A DNA stretch of 64,000 nucleotides from Opitutia bacterium (GCA_016187945.1 JACPIT010000004.1:242854-306853); one strand, 5' to 3'. Counted from the stretch's first letter, positions 1-8,266 are shown. Notes: generated from the letters alone by a model not told the origin. Made by a program: numbers and translations.

Positions 1-2938
1 GTCCACCCAATTCGTAGAGCGAAAGAACCACGGAACCGGACGCCCCGCGGAAAAGGAGGGTGTCCGGCTGCGTCGTTTCACAGACCAAGTGCCGGACGCC
101 GGGCTGCCGGAGCCATTCCCATACTTCGGTGGAGTGTTTCGGGCAGACGTGCGTTCCGAGCGTCTCGATTTTCTGGCTGGGCTGACCAAGCATGCTCGTG
201 CTCATCGTAGCACACGTGTTTCCTGCCGGCGCGAACCGGAGCAGTTGAGTCACGGTTTGCAGCGACAGACTCGCATCATCGGGATCTAGCGCCAGCCAGT
301 CCCACGGAATTGCTCCGTGCGGGTAGCTGAGGATCGTCCGCCTCAGCCCGCGAATCTGCCCGGCGTTCTTGAGCATGCTGCCCTCAGGAATGACCATGTT
401 CGCAAGTTTGCGTCCGATGGCCCGGCGCATGACTGCGTGATCCGCTCCGGTCTGAGCCAGCGCCTCCTGCAGGTGGGCCATCATTGGCGCGATCGCGTGC
501 GCAATCGCGCAGGGATCGAACTCGCGCGTGATCGGCACGCGGCGGTAGGCCGAATCGTAACCCTGGTAATTCAGATACAACTGCATTGCGGACGGGCCCA
601 AGCTGTGCGGCCCCAAATCACCGGAGTCGCCGCCGTCCAGCGGCACCGATGGCCCCAGCGCTCCGCGCGGCGAACGTGCGAACCGGCGTGCCACGGGTGG
701 CGCGATCAGCAGGCGCACCGCCGGCGCATTGCCCCACAGGCACACAACCTCGCGGGAAACCTTTTGCCAGTCACCTTCGTAGGGAGAGTCGTCCGAGACG
801 CTGATCGCTATAGTGAAAGCACCCTCCCCACCAGGCCCGGAAATCTGCACCGCGGTCGGCTCGAAAGTCAGGTTGCTTTCGAGCAGAACGCGCACGTCGC
901 AATCGAGCCCGAATGGCCGAACTTCGACCCTTCCCACCTTGGCCGCGCCCGGCCCCACGATCGGGCAGCCTACGCCCATCGGCACCGGGCCTCGCTGCCG
1001 GGAGGTTTGTCGTTCGCAGCGATCAAGCACTTCTTCGTAGCCTTGGGCCAGACTGTCCTGCGACGAGCGGTGCCGCTCCAGCGCACTGTGAATTTCCTGC
1101 GCGACAGACGCCACCCCCGGTGATCGCGACCGCATCGTCCGCGCGGCCAGAGTCGTCAGACCGGCCTGCACGCACGCGGAGAGCGAACTGCCGTGACGCA
1201 GACAGTCGACCGCGTAGGCCAGCCTTGAATCGGGATTTCGTTCCGACTTCATTGCGCGCAGGTCACGATGTTCGCGCGCTAAGATCTCGGTGTAGTATTC
1301 GATAAGCGAACTTGCCGAAGCCGCAAAGCTCGGCTCGAAGAAATCCGCCGTGCTTGCGTCGCGCTCGGCCCGCACCCGGCGGTGGTCGAGCGGCGTGTCA
1401 TGGACGACGGCGAGAAGGTAGTCCGGGTCTCGCAGCAGGCTGTTCAGGTAATAGAGTCCGGCCTGCGTTAAACCGCACGCATCGGGCTGGTGAAGGCTGT
1501 CCCAATTTTTGTCGAGATCCGTGCCATAAATCAGGTTGGCGATGCGCAGGCGGTTCATCGTCTTGACGATCTCATCCGCGTCGACGACGCCGCACGCCGC
1601 GAGAAAGCCATGGATCTCCGCCAGGCCGGTGGCCGGCCGCTGGGCGCGGATGACCGCGAGGATTCGATGCGTCAGCAGGAACTGGGCTTCCCCTCTCGCG
1701 TCCGGCGTGAAGAGCAGGTTGGCGACATACTCGTTGCGCTCGTAAAGGGTGTGGCTGCCGTAGATCGCCGCTGTCACCGGGTGAAAATCCGCCGCCCGTT
1801 GCTGGTCCGAATCAGCGCTCAACAGCGGCGGGAGCTTGTGGTTCGCGACCATCCGATTGAACAGCACAGCGAGATGCCGCATGTCCTCCGAACTCACGGC
1901 ATCGAAGAACTTCATGATCTGGCGGAACTCCCGCATTGGGTGTCCGGCTTCAATGAGGCGGATCAGACGCTCGCCGATCGCGTGCGCCAACGCAGGCGTC
2001 ACGGGTTGTCCGTCGATGTGCGGCGGCGCCACCATGTAGTTCGCCGCCGCATAGGCCTCGAGCCGCTTGGGCACCCGCGCCAAGATCGCCGCCGCAGCGG
2101 GCGGCCGGATCCGCACGCGAAACGGGCGCGCGGTGCGGCAGCCCAAGCGCGACTGGACGTTTTCGTAGGAGGACGGCCTCATCGTGAGGATCGTGCCCAT
2201 CCCCGTCGACGCCTTGAGGCGCAGGCAGAACGAATACATCTCCGTGATCGTCGCGTTCGGCAACGGATCGAGGTTGTCGAACACAAGGGTCAGCCAGCAG
2301 GTGTGATTCGCCGAGTGGCCGGTCAGCAACATTCCACAGGTGTCGAAAAACGCCGCTTCCGACGCGCCTTTCCTCGTGATCGGCGCAAGAGACTGTCGGA
2401 TCGCCGCGGCGTCCGCCGGCCGTTCGTGCCGCTCTTCACATGCCGCGATCCTTTCCGCCTCCTGGAGAAATTTCCGCAGGAAGGCGGGCCACCATTTTTC
2501 GTTGAACTCGCCGTCGCCGTTCCGGCTGTCCGTGTTCCCATCGAAAAACGCCAGGTGATAGGACTCGTCCTTGCACTCCTGGCTGAGAACGCCGGCGATG
2601 TAGCGGATGGAGGTCGACTTCCCCACCCCGCGCGGGCCGAGGATCGAGAGCATCCGGTTTTGCGGATGGTTGACGATGAAATCCATCACGTCCGCCTCGA
2701 TGTAGCCAGTCGGATAGCTGGCCCAACTCGCGGGTAGCGCGCCGAGCATCGCCTCCTTCACCGAAGGCGTCCACGAGTTGCCCTGCCGCTCGACTATGTA
2801 GAGGTCGCCGATCTTCGCCTTGTCACGAAAATCGAAATTCAGGCCAGACGCGGGGAAGGCATTGGCAAAGGCCCCTTGCAGAGCCGCGAACGTCGAATTG
2901 ATGGCTTCGCTGCTAAGCGAACTCGGGAGCCAGGGCAT
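1..2938 (-). CDS. Large STAND-like P-loop NTPase with CHAT-like C-terminal region, 3' end outside window
   Basis: The ORF track omits this gene because it has no stop inside the window. I translated the minus strand by hand and it stays open for about 979 codons from ATG at 2938 to the edge. Residues 101-109 are a Walker A (GPRGVGKST), about 216-223 a Walker B (TLVFDNLD), and about 247 a sensor-like ILTMRPS. A winged-helix-like stretch (CGLTQAGLYYLNSLL) lies near 486. From about 840 the pattern resembles a CHAT/caspase-like fold: an IPWDWLAL segment near 876, then VRHLVCETTQ near 949, where active CHAT proteases have HxxCHG. An NTPase regulating an attached effector is an inference. The frame is open upstream of 2938, so a longer start is possible; no clear Shine-Dalgarno site is seen. 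Confidence 0.8.
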   Translation of the reverse strand, partial: MPWLPSSLSSEAINSTFAALQGAFANAFPASGLNFDFRDKAKIGDLYIVERQGNSWTPSVKEAMLGALPASWASYPTGYIEADVMDFIVNHPQNRMLSILGPRGVGKSTSIRYIAGVLSQECKDESYHLAFFDGNTDSRNGDGEFNEKWWPAFLRKFLQEAERIAACEERHERPADAAAIRQSLAPITRKGASEAAFFDTCGMLLTGHSANHTCWLTLVFDNLDPLPNATITEMYSFCLRLKASTGMGTILTMRPSSYENVQSRLGCRTARPFRVRIRPPAAAAILARVPKRLEAYAAANYMVAPPHIDGQPVTPALAHAIGERLIRLIEAGHPMREFRQIMKFFDAVSSEDMRHLAVLFNRMVANHKLPPLLSADSDQQRAADFHPVTAAIYGSHTLYERNEYVANLLFTPDARGEAQFLLTHRILAVIRAQRPATGLAEIHGFLAACGVVDADEIVKTMNRLRIANLIYGTDLDKNWDSLHQPDACGLTQAGLYYLNSLLRDPDYLLAVVHDTPLDHRRVRAERDASTADFFEPSFAASASSLIEYYTEILAREHRDLRAMKSERNPDSRLAYAVDCLRHGSSLSACVQAGLTTLAARTMRSRSPGVASVAQEIHSALERHRSSQDSLAQGYEEVLDRCERQTSRQRGPVPMGVGCPIVGPGAAKVGRVEVRPFGLDCDVRVLLESNLTFEPTAVQISGPGGEGAFTIAISVSDDSPYEGDWQKVSREVVCLWGNAPAVRLLIAPPVARRFARSPRGALGPSVPLDGGDSGDLGPHSLGPSAMQLYLNYQGYDSAYRRVPITREFDPCAIAHAIAPMMAHLQEALAQTGADHAVMRRAIGRKLANMVIPEGSMLKNAGQIRGLRRTILSYPHGAIPWDWLALDPDDASLSLQTVTQLLRFAPAGNTCATMSTSMLGQPSQKIETLGTHVCPKHSTEVWEWLRQPGVRHLVCETTQPDTLLFRGASGSVVLSLYELGG

Positions 2939-3039
2939 GGGGACAAAACTTGTTCGGACGGCTGAGTTGGCGAAGGATTCATCGATCCTTTGCACCGCGT
3001 GGCCCCACGGTGCTGGCAGCAAGAGCGAGGAAGACCGCC

Positions 3040-3174
3040 ATGGCAAAACTAAAGCCTGCCGAACCGAGCCGCGGCATTCTGGCCGAGCCGACGGCGGAGG
3101 CCCGACGAGACGAGCTGACGCGTGACCAGATGGGGTCATGGCTTGAGGGCCTGTTGCCCAAATCGCGCCGCTGA
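3040..3174 (+). CDS. Possible 44-residue small protein
   Basis: An ATG at 3040 has an AGGA-type Shine-Dalgarno site about 9-12 bases upstream (gcgaggaagaccgcc). It opens a 44-codon frame ending LEGLLPKSRR. It lies divergent to the NTPase start and directly before a transposase remnant, so it may itself be remnant DNA. No family recognised. Codon third positions are less GC-biased than in clear genes. Confidence 0.3.
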   Translation: MAKLKPAEPSRGILAEPTAEARRDELTRDQMGSWLEGLLPKSRR

Positions 3175-3213
3175 TTGAACGGGGCGCCGCGCGAGGCGTC
3201 TGACTCCGCCAAT

Positions 3214-3302
3214 ATGATGGGCGTGCATTCGGCGCAGAAGGAGTTGTTCAGTTATCAGGTCGATCTCGATCGGCGGGTGCGGGCCGATCACCCGCTGCGC
3301 GT
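3214..3302 (+). pseudogene. N-terminal remnant of an IS transposase
   Basis: About 30 codons read MMGVHSAQKELFSYQVDLDRRVRADHPLR. This pattern (…LFSYxVxLExRVxxDHxLR) is typical of the first residues of IS1182/IS4-type transposases. After DHPLR the frame runs straight into family-A repeat DNA (gttcgtatcgttcgtgtgtttcgtgag) and no catalytic domain follows. It is therefore a dead fragment, probably cut by repeat insertion or deletion. Confidence 0.6.
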
Positions 3303-3469
3303 TCGTATCGTTCGTGTGTTTCGTGAGCCCTTCTGCCGCTCCGTTTCTCCCCTCCCCGCGCTCTCTGCGTCCTCTGTGCCCTCTGTGTTTCAACCGCTGG
3401 GAATCCGGTCATGATCCAACGGGCTCGATCCGTTTAACACAGAGGTCGCGGAGCACGCGGAGCCGATCC
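3303..3469. repeat. Family-A palindromic repeat, copy 1
   Basis: The left arm is ctctctgcgtcctctgtg…ctctgtgtttcaa (3361-3391) and the right arm is gtttaacacagaggtcgcggagcacgcggag (3432-3462). The arms are inverted and spaced about 40 bp. Related copies occur near 3.6, 5.3, 7.7 and 59.5 kb. Translations of this DNA give the recurring NTEDAESAE-type junk seen in the ORF track. No protein is encoded. Confidence 0.8.
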
Positions 3470-3788
3470 AAACCAGGGAGGCCCGCAGGCCGGCCACGAC
3501 GAGGCACGAAATCTCGACCGCCTTGCAGCTCACAAGGCGCCTATAGGCGCTCGGCACGCAAGCCCCGCCGGACAAAAATCTTTTTGCGCCTCTTTGCGGC
3601 AATCCTTCCGTCGCTCGCACCTCTGCGCTCTCTGCGTCCTCTGTGTTTAGCCTTTCGGCGCGGCTGTGAGCTGGGCCGACGTGAAGCGCCGCGGGCCCAG
3701 CTTGGTTCACTTCGTCGAATGCGTCGCGCGGCACGCCGAGATCATGGATCGTCGCTTCGATATCCATGATCTCCTGCGGCCGCTTCAC
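3390..3788 (-). pseudogene. Cassette gene 2, coding start intact but remainder replaced by repeat DNA
   Basis: A GTG at 3788 lies 4 bases after the stop of the 3793-4182 gene, suggesting one transcript. The first 40 or so residues (KRPQEIMDIEATIHDLGVPRDAFDEVNQAG…) look like genuine protein. From about 3665 downward the frame reads family-A/B repeat sequence (LNTEDAESAEV…) up to a stop at 3390. The original gene is probably truncated. No family recognised. Confidence 0.5.
3530..3660. repeat. Family-B plus family-A repeat, copy 2
   Basis: This composite contains aaggcgcctatagg, then tttttgcgcctctttgcggcaatcc (family B), then ctctgcgctctctgcgtcctctgtgttta (family-A arm). The 12-mer ggcgcctatagg recurs at about 7881 in another family-B copy. 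The composite forms the downstream end of the minus-strand reading frame that starts at 3788. Confidence 0.7.
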
Positions 3789-3792
3789 CCGC

Positions 3793-4182
3793 TCAGCCCG
3801 GGATACCTTCGTATTTCACGCCCTGCTTGCTTCCCTTCACCGGCATGATGATGTCGAAACTCGATTGATAGAGCTGCACGCGCACGACGCCGCCTTCATT
3901 TTCCGCCGTGAAATCGCAGTTCACATTGCCGAGAAACACTTCCACCGGCGTGGCGTCGGCTCCCTGGGTGATGAAGCTGAGCTTCCAGTTGTCGGTGTTG
4001 TCGCTGGACCCTTCCAGTGACACCGGCGGCAGTTCGAAAATAGTGTCGTTCGCATCCCTGCTGAGCGTCGCGGCGCTGGAAACGGCGACGCCTAGCTTGG
4101 AGACGAATTGCACGGAGACATTGGAGAGGTCGCTGTTCGTCTGGTTTACGACGACGAACGCGCCTTTGTAGGTTTGGGACAT
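3793..4182 (-). CDS. Hypothetical 129-residue protein, first gene of a small minus-strand cassette
   Basis: The ATG at 4182 starts a 129-residue protein beginning MSQTYKGAFVVVNQTNSDL and ending MPVKGSKQGVKYEGIPG. It has no signal peptide or membrane segment. The regular alternation of hydrophobic and polar residues suggests an all-beta fold. I do not recognise the family. It is followed after 4 bases by a truncated second gene and, beyond repeat debris, by the co-oriented NTPase at 2938. Lower-GC codon choice than the bulk of the window is visible (attggaatc, gttcgtctgg). Confidence 0.75.
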   Translation of the reverse strand: MSQTYKGAFVVVNQTNSDLSNVSVQFVSKLGVAVSSAATLSRDANDTIFELPPVSLEGSSDNTDNWKLSFITQGADATPVEVFLGNVNCDFTAENEGGVVRVQLYQSSFDIIMPVKGSKQGVKYEGIPG

Positions 4183-4714
4183 TGGAATCGAGAGGGGTGA
4201 GGGGGAGGTTTCGCTGCGGGAAATCGAAGCATGTTTTCATGCCCGCTCATGGGCGGGTATGGCGGCCGCGCAACACGTGCCGCGACGCGAAGTCCATCAG
4301 GACGGGATTTCGAGGTTTGGGGTTTGCCGCCGGGGTGCGTGAATCGAGCTCGGGGGCGCGAGGTCGATCTCGGCGGCAATGTGCGCCGTCACCAAAGCGC
4401 GATCTTCCCGCTAAAGGTGCCATGCCGCGAACAGTTTTCCGCCCATTGCGATCATTTGTTCTCGAACGGTTGAGGAGGTGCCCGAGGGAGTTTCGGCTCT
4501 CGACGGTCTCAAGCCGCCCTGGAGCTCGGCTGCGATTGGGCCGCGGCCTGCCTGGCCGCACCGCGGATCGGCTTTCCCCGAGGCAATGAATGCGTCCGCG
4601 ATACCGCCCATGCGCGATCCAAACTGGTATTCCATCTCGGGCGGACGGCTCGTTTTCACGCGGAACGCATCGCCGCTTCATACTGGCTTCACCGGACGGC
4701 GCCATCTTGCCTCC
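4183..4714. other. 532-bp gap with no convincing gene
   Basis: Several overlapping frames cross this stretch. The best is a minus-strand frame ending at 4411 (MEYQFGSRMGGIADAF…), but it shows no recognisable domain and no ribosome site, so I do not call it. Promoters for the divergent genes at 4182 (minus) and 4715 (plus) must lie here; none is obvious. Confidence 0.5.
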
Positions 4715-5203
4715 ATGAAAACGTCCGGCATGAAAAGCAGCTCAGCCTTGTTCCTTCAGGCGATCATTGTGCTCATCGCCGTCGGCACTCTCGCTTTCCT
4801 GCTCGGAGAACCTCATCTCGAAGGCAGGAACGCCCACGCCACGATCCTCGAAATCTATTTCCACGATCCCTTCCTCGCGTATGTGTATGCGGGCTCGATC
4901 CCGTTCTTCGTGGCGGTCTGGCGCGCTTTCGGGCTGCTCGATCGCGTCCGGCGCGACGGGGGCCTTTCGCCGCTCGACGTGGATGCTCTCCGCACCATCA
5001 AGAAGTGTGCGCTGGTCCTCCTCGGTTTCATCGCCGGAGGAGTGGTCATCATCCTCGTGTGCGGCGACGGCGAGGATCGGCCGGCGGGACTGTTCATGAG
5101 CCTCCTGATCGCGTCTGCCGCGAGTGTCGTCGCCATTGTGGCCGCGAAGCTCGCTCGAAAGCTGCAGAATGCCTTGGACGGAGCTGAAGAGCGAACGGCC
5201 TGA
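4715..5203 (+). CDS. DUF2975-like four-helix membrane protein
   Basis: I chose ATG 4715 (MKTSGMKSSSALFLQ) over the track's start at 4478 because the extra N-terminus is Pro/Arg-rich shadow sequence. The 162-residue product has four hydrophobic helices: FLQAIIVLIAVGTLAFLL, FLAYVYAGSIPFFVAVW, CALVLLGFIAGGVVIILV and LFMSLLIASAASVVAIVA. A DALRTIKKCALVLLG-type segment precedes helix 3. Length and helix layout match DUF2975 proteins, which are usually followed by a small Cro/CI regulator. None is seen here; repeat DNA follows instead. Confidence 0.7.
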   Translation: MKTSGMKSSSALFLQAIIVLIAVGTLAFLLGEPHLEGRNAHATILEIYFHDPFLAYVYAGSIPFFVAVWRAFGLLDRVRRDGGLSPLDVDALRTIKKCALVLLGFIAGGVVIILVCGDGEDRPAGLFMSLLIASAASVVAIVAAKLARKLQNALDGAEERTA

Positions 5204-5680
5204 ACGCCTGCTGAAAAAATTCCGCTCCGATCATCCGATCGCTCTCAGGCGGGAGGAAACCACTGTCGCAACGAACGCGCTCCGGCGACGCGCCCGGTTT
5301 TCTTGTCTGCTCTGCGTCCTTCGCGTTTCAATTCCGGTGAATCCGCGCCCAAACCGAACGATCTCGATCTGCTTAACGCGGAGGCCGCGGAGAACGCGGA
5401 GGGCAGATGACAAAGTCCTCTAGTTGGCGATGGAGCGGCACGAAAACCCGACTGTCTCCCCGCTTATTGCGCGAGTCGTCGGATGATCGAAGTGCCGCCG
5501 AGCTGGAATCCATCAAACGATCAAACTCCTGAGCTGCCAAAAGACACGAAGGCGCACAAAATGGGACTGGGCTTTTCGTGCTTCTTTGTGCCTCTTCGTG
5601 GCCAGCTTTCCCGCGATCGATCGTCCCTCGCTGGCTCTCCAGCCGTGTCGATCCATGTCCGTTCGCGGTCAACTCCGCGC
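5204..5680. repeat. Repeat-filled gap (family-A copy 3 and family-B copy)
   Basis: Family A: tctgcgtccttcgcgtttcaattccgg (5309-5336) with the inverted arm gcttaacgcggaggccgcggagaacgcggag (5371-5401). Family B: gccaaaagacacgaaggcgcacaaaat … cttctttgtgcctcttcgtggc (5534-5603), a long inverted pair. No gene is seen in the remaining bases. Confidence 0.75.
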
Positions 5681-7591
5681 TCACTGGTGCTCTTCGTAGC
5701 TGATCTCGATCTTCGCGGCGAAAGCCCTCTTCTTCGCGGCGCCGTTGAAGCGGACGCTGTGCGTGCGCTCGTCGTAGACGAAACCGTTCTCCGGATCGGC
5801 CGACACTGGCTGTCCGTCGACGAGCACGCGCAGGCTCTTCTTAGCCAGCGTGGCGCCGGGATCGACCGGATCGAGCGCCACGGCGACGGTATCGGCAATG
5901 CGATCGCCGAGGGCGGCGAGTGGCGCGGAGAAATCGCTGTCGATGTCCAACACGGCGCCGCCGGTGAGTTCGGCCGCGCGGCGGTGCGAGAGATTGTTCG
6001 GTGAGACGACGGCGTGCATCTCGATTTTTCCGCGCTGGTTGCCCTTCACGATGATGAAGGGGCGCAGCACCCAGTAATTGATGTAGCCGTCGAGCGTCTG
6101 CCGCTTCTCGGCATGGTCCGCGTTGTAAGCTTGGATCAGCTCGGGGAGCTTGCCGTTCTCGACCCACTCGGCCTTCGGCGCTCCGCTCGCCCGCTCCACC
6201 CACGTCGCCATGCGCGTCTCCTCCTCGTCCATGAAATAGACCACGATCGTCGTGGCTTCGGGACGCAGCAGCTTGTTCCCGCCGGCCTGATAGTCGGCCA
6301 CGAAGTTATACACGGCGGTGAAGGCAGTGCGGTTGTCGTCGCCGTTGGTGCCGACCTTCACGAGTTCGGCGAAAACCGCATCGGGCGTCTCCGGCGTCAC
6401 CCACGGCTGCGGCATCGCCGGCAACGTCACGAGTTGGCCGTTGCTCGCCACTTCCTTGGTCGCGCGCTTGGGCTGCCCCTTGCGATCGAGCGCCGGTTTG
6501 CCCGCGGCGTCGAGTTGCACGGCGGCGACGCTCTTGGCGTGGCGCTCGCCCTCGTTGACGAAGTCGGTCGTCAGCACGCCGATGCGGTAATCGAGCTTCT
6601 TCTCGTCGAACAACTGGCGGAAGCGACGGAGATTTTCCGCGATGCGCTGCTGGTGCGGCGCCATCGAACGGGAATTATTGATCACGAACACGAGGTCGAC
6701 CTGCCGGCTCTTGCTGCGATCGACGATCTTCTGCTTCGGGATGCGGATCGGTTCGACGCTCACGGTGACGATATTCTCCACGCCGAGCTCCGGATTGTTT
6801 TCGTCCGTCGTGTAGTAGTTGAAGCGATCTTCGCCGATGAAACCGGGATTCGGCGCGTAGCGGAGTTCGCCGGTGCGGCGGTCGAGTTGCGCGGTGCCGT
6901 GCTGCGGCCGGATTTTTTCGTCCAGCGCCCAAACGATCTTCGGGTTCGCCACGGCGGCGCGCTCGGCCTCGCGCATGAAATCCTGGTGGCTGGGAATTTT
7001 CTTCGCGACCGGCGTGTTCGGCCGCGTGATGAGTGCGACGGCGGCCGCAGTCAACGTGTGCTCGCGCGAGCCCTTGACCGTGAATTCGTCGAGCACCACC
7101 GGCGGCGGCGGGCGAATCGCGATCGCGACACGGTTCTCGAAAACGAGCCCGGAGGTCGTGTTGCGCACGGTGTAGGTGAACGAGTCCTCGCCCGTGTAAT
7201 CCTCCCTTGCTTCGTAGACGAAATAGCCGAAGCGCGACGTCTTGGTCGCGAAGAAATCCTCCTCATCGCCCTCGCCCGCCATGCCGACGCGCCCGAACTT
7301 CGGTTCGGTGACGATCGTGTAAATCAAATCGGCAGAGGTGTCGGCGCTCAGAATTTGCGGGGCGACGGCCAAGCGACCGGACAAGCGCCGGCCTTCGACT
7401 TCCAACTTCGTCGGGTTCGGCGACACGATCTTTTCCGCGCCGACCGCGGCTGCTTGATCGGCGGGAGCGCCCGCCGCAGCGGGCGGCACTTCGCCACGGA
7501 CGCACAGCGCCGTGGCGAGAAAGAAGAAAACCATCCGCGCCCACGTGGGCAGGTCGAGTGAGCAGGTCATCGTTGGGAGGTGGATACCCAC
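5681..7591 (-). CDS. Secreted protein with Ig/cadherin-like repeats and a vWA-type domain with altered MIDAS
   Basis: The 636-residue product starts with a signal-type N-terminus (MVFFFLATALCVRGE; the real start could be an internal Met at 8 or 20). Two cadherin/Ig-like modules follow (…YTGEDSFTYTVRN and HGTAQLDRRTGELRYAPNPGFIGEDRFNYYT). A von Willebrand factor A-like region begins near residue 296 (QVDLVFVINNSRSM), where the canonical DxSxS is INNSRS, so one metal-coordinating Asp is replaced. A later VVYFMDEEE segment fits the vWA core. Likely exported, with adhesion or surface binding possible; function unknown. Confidence 0.8.
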   Translation of the reverse strand: MGIHLPTMTCSLDLPTWARMVFFFLATALCVRGEVPPAAAGAPADQAAAVGAEKIVSPNPTKLEVEGRRLSGRLAVAPQILSADTSADLIYTIVTEPKFGRVGMAGEGDEEDFFATKTSRFGYFVYEAREDYTGEDSFTYTVRNTTSGLVFENRVAIAIRPPPPVVLDEFTVKGSREHTLTAAAVALITRPNTPVAKKIPSHQDFMREAERAAVANPKIVWALDEKIRPQHGTAQLDRRTGELRYAPNPGFIGEDRFNYYTTDENNPELGVENIVTVSVEPIRIPKQKIVDRSKSRQVDLVFVINNSRSMAPHQQRIAENLRRFRQLFDEKKLDYRIGVLTTDFVNEGERHAKSVAAVQLDAAGKPALDRKGQPKRATKEVASNGQLVTLPAMPQPWVTPETPDAVFAELVKVGTNGDDNRTAFTAVYNFVADYQAGGNKLLRPEATTIVVYFMDEEETRMATWVERASGAPKAEWVENGKLPELIQAYNADHAEKRQTLDGYINYWVLRPFIIVKGNQRGKIEMHAVVSPNNLSHRRAAELTGGAVLDIDSDFSAPLAALGDRIADTVAVALDPVDPGATLAKKSLRVLVDGQPVSADPENGFVYDERTHSVRFNGAAKKRAFAAKIEISYEEHQ

Positions 7592-7958
7592 CTTAGTCTG
7601 GGACGGCCAGCACTAGTTCCGCCACACTCCGAAATCAGCGGGAGGTTTTCCGACCATGCGCAAACGCGAGAGGCGCCATCACGCACGGCGCAGCGAACAG
7701 TGCGTCCGCCGGCGTTCCCTCTGCGATCTCTGTGTCCTCCGTGTTCAACCTTTCGGTAGCTGGCTCACGGGCCGCACGAGCCCAATTCTTTCAACACAGA
7801 GATCGCGGAGGACGCGGAGATACCACGCATTGGAGTAGCTGCAAAGAGGCACAAAAGCCCGACGGCGAACGAAAATCACCAGGCGCCTATAGGAGCGCGG
7901 AAGATGATGCAGAACAGGACAGACGCTTTTGCGCCTTTTTGCGGCCATCCTGCCGGTC
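7592..7958. repeat. Repeat-filled gap: family-A copy 4 and family-B copy 3
   Basis: Family A: ccctctgcgatctctgtgtcctccgtgttcaacc (7717-7750) with the inverted arm ttcaacacagagatcgcggaggacgcggag (7790-7819). Family B: gcaaagaggcacaaaagccc (7841-7860) with the inverted arm gcttttgcgcctttttgcggc (7925-7945), and ggcgcctatagg between them. No gene is seen. Confidence 0.8.
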
Positions 7959-8156
7959 CTATCGTTTCAAGAGGACGTGCGTGGCCGCGGGCGTGGTCAC
8001 GTGCTCGGCGACTTTGTAGCCGAGTTGTCGGAGATCGATGCCGGCGAAGAGATTTTCTCCGCGACCAAGGACGACCGGCGCGACTGCGACGTGCTGTCCG
8101 TCGATCAAACCGGCTTGCAGGTATTCGCGGACCGTAGCAATGCCGCCGCCCGACAC
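7959..8156 (-). pseudogene. C-terminal fragment of a RibD_C/dihydrofolate-reductase-family gene
   Basis: The minus-strand frame reads SGGGIATVREYLQAGLIDGQHVAVAPVVLGRGENLFAGIDL…HVLLKR. This is the conserved last third of RibD_C-type 'dihydrofolate reductase family' proteins (GGGxATIRQYLxAGLIDExHLAxxPVLLGxGExLF). The upstream two thirds, with the cofactor-binding start, are missing. At about 8170 the homology stops against a palindromic repeat. A complete family member is about 180-200 residues, so this is a 65-residue relic and probably not expressed. Confidence 0.75.
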
Positions 8157-8175
8157 GCGACGCCAACTTCATCCC

Positions 8176-8266
8176 CTGTCATTCTGAGCGCAGCGAGGAA
8201 TCCCCGCGTGTGAATCCTGCATCGCGCTCGAGCACGTGGATCTTTCGCTTCATTCAGGATGACACG
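8176..8266. repeat. Palindromic repeat of the CATTCTGAGCGCAGCGA type
   Basis: The left arm tgtcattctgagcgcagcgaggaatcc and right arm ggatctttcgcttcattcaggatgacac form an imperfect inverted repeat of about 90 bp. This motif is found dispersed in many unrelated bacterial genomes. It abuts the truncated RibD_C fragment. Confidence 0.75.

Noticed and set aside
1490-2737. 415-residue plus-strand ORF
   Set aside because: Antisense shadow of the edge NTPase, whose own frame carries Walker A and B motifs.
4411-4635. Possible small minus-strand gene MEYQFGSRMGGIADAF…
   Set aside because: No domain, no ribosome site and ordinary codon statistics; left as gap.
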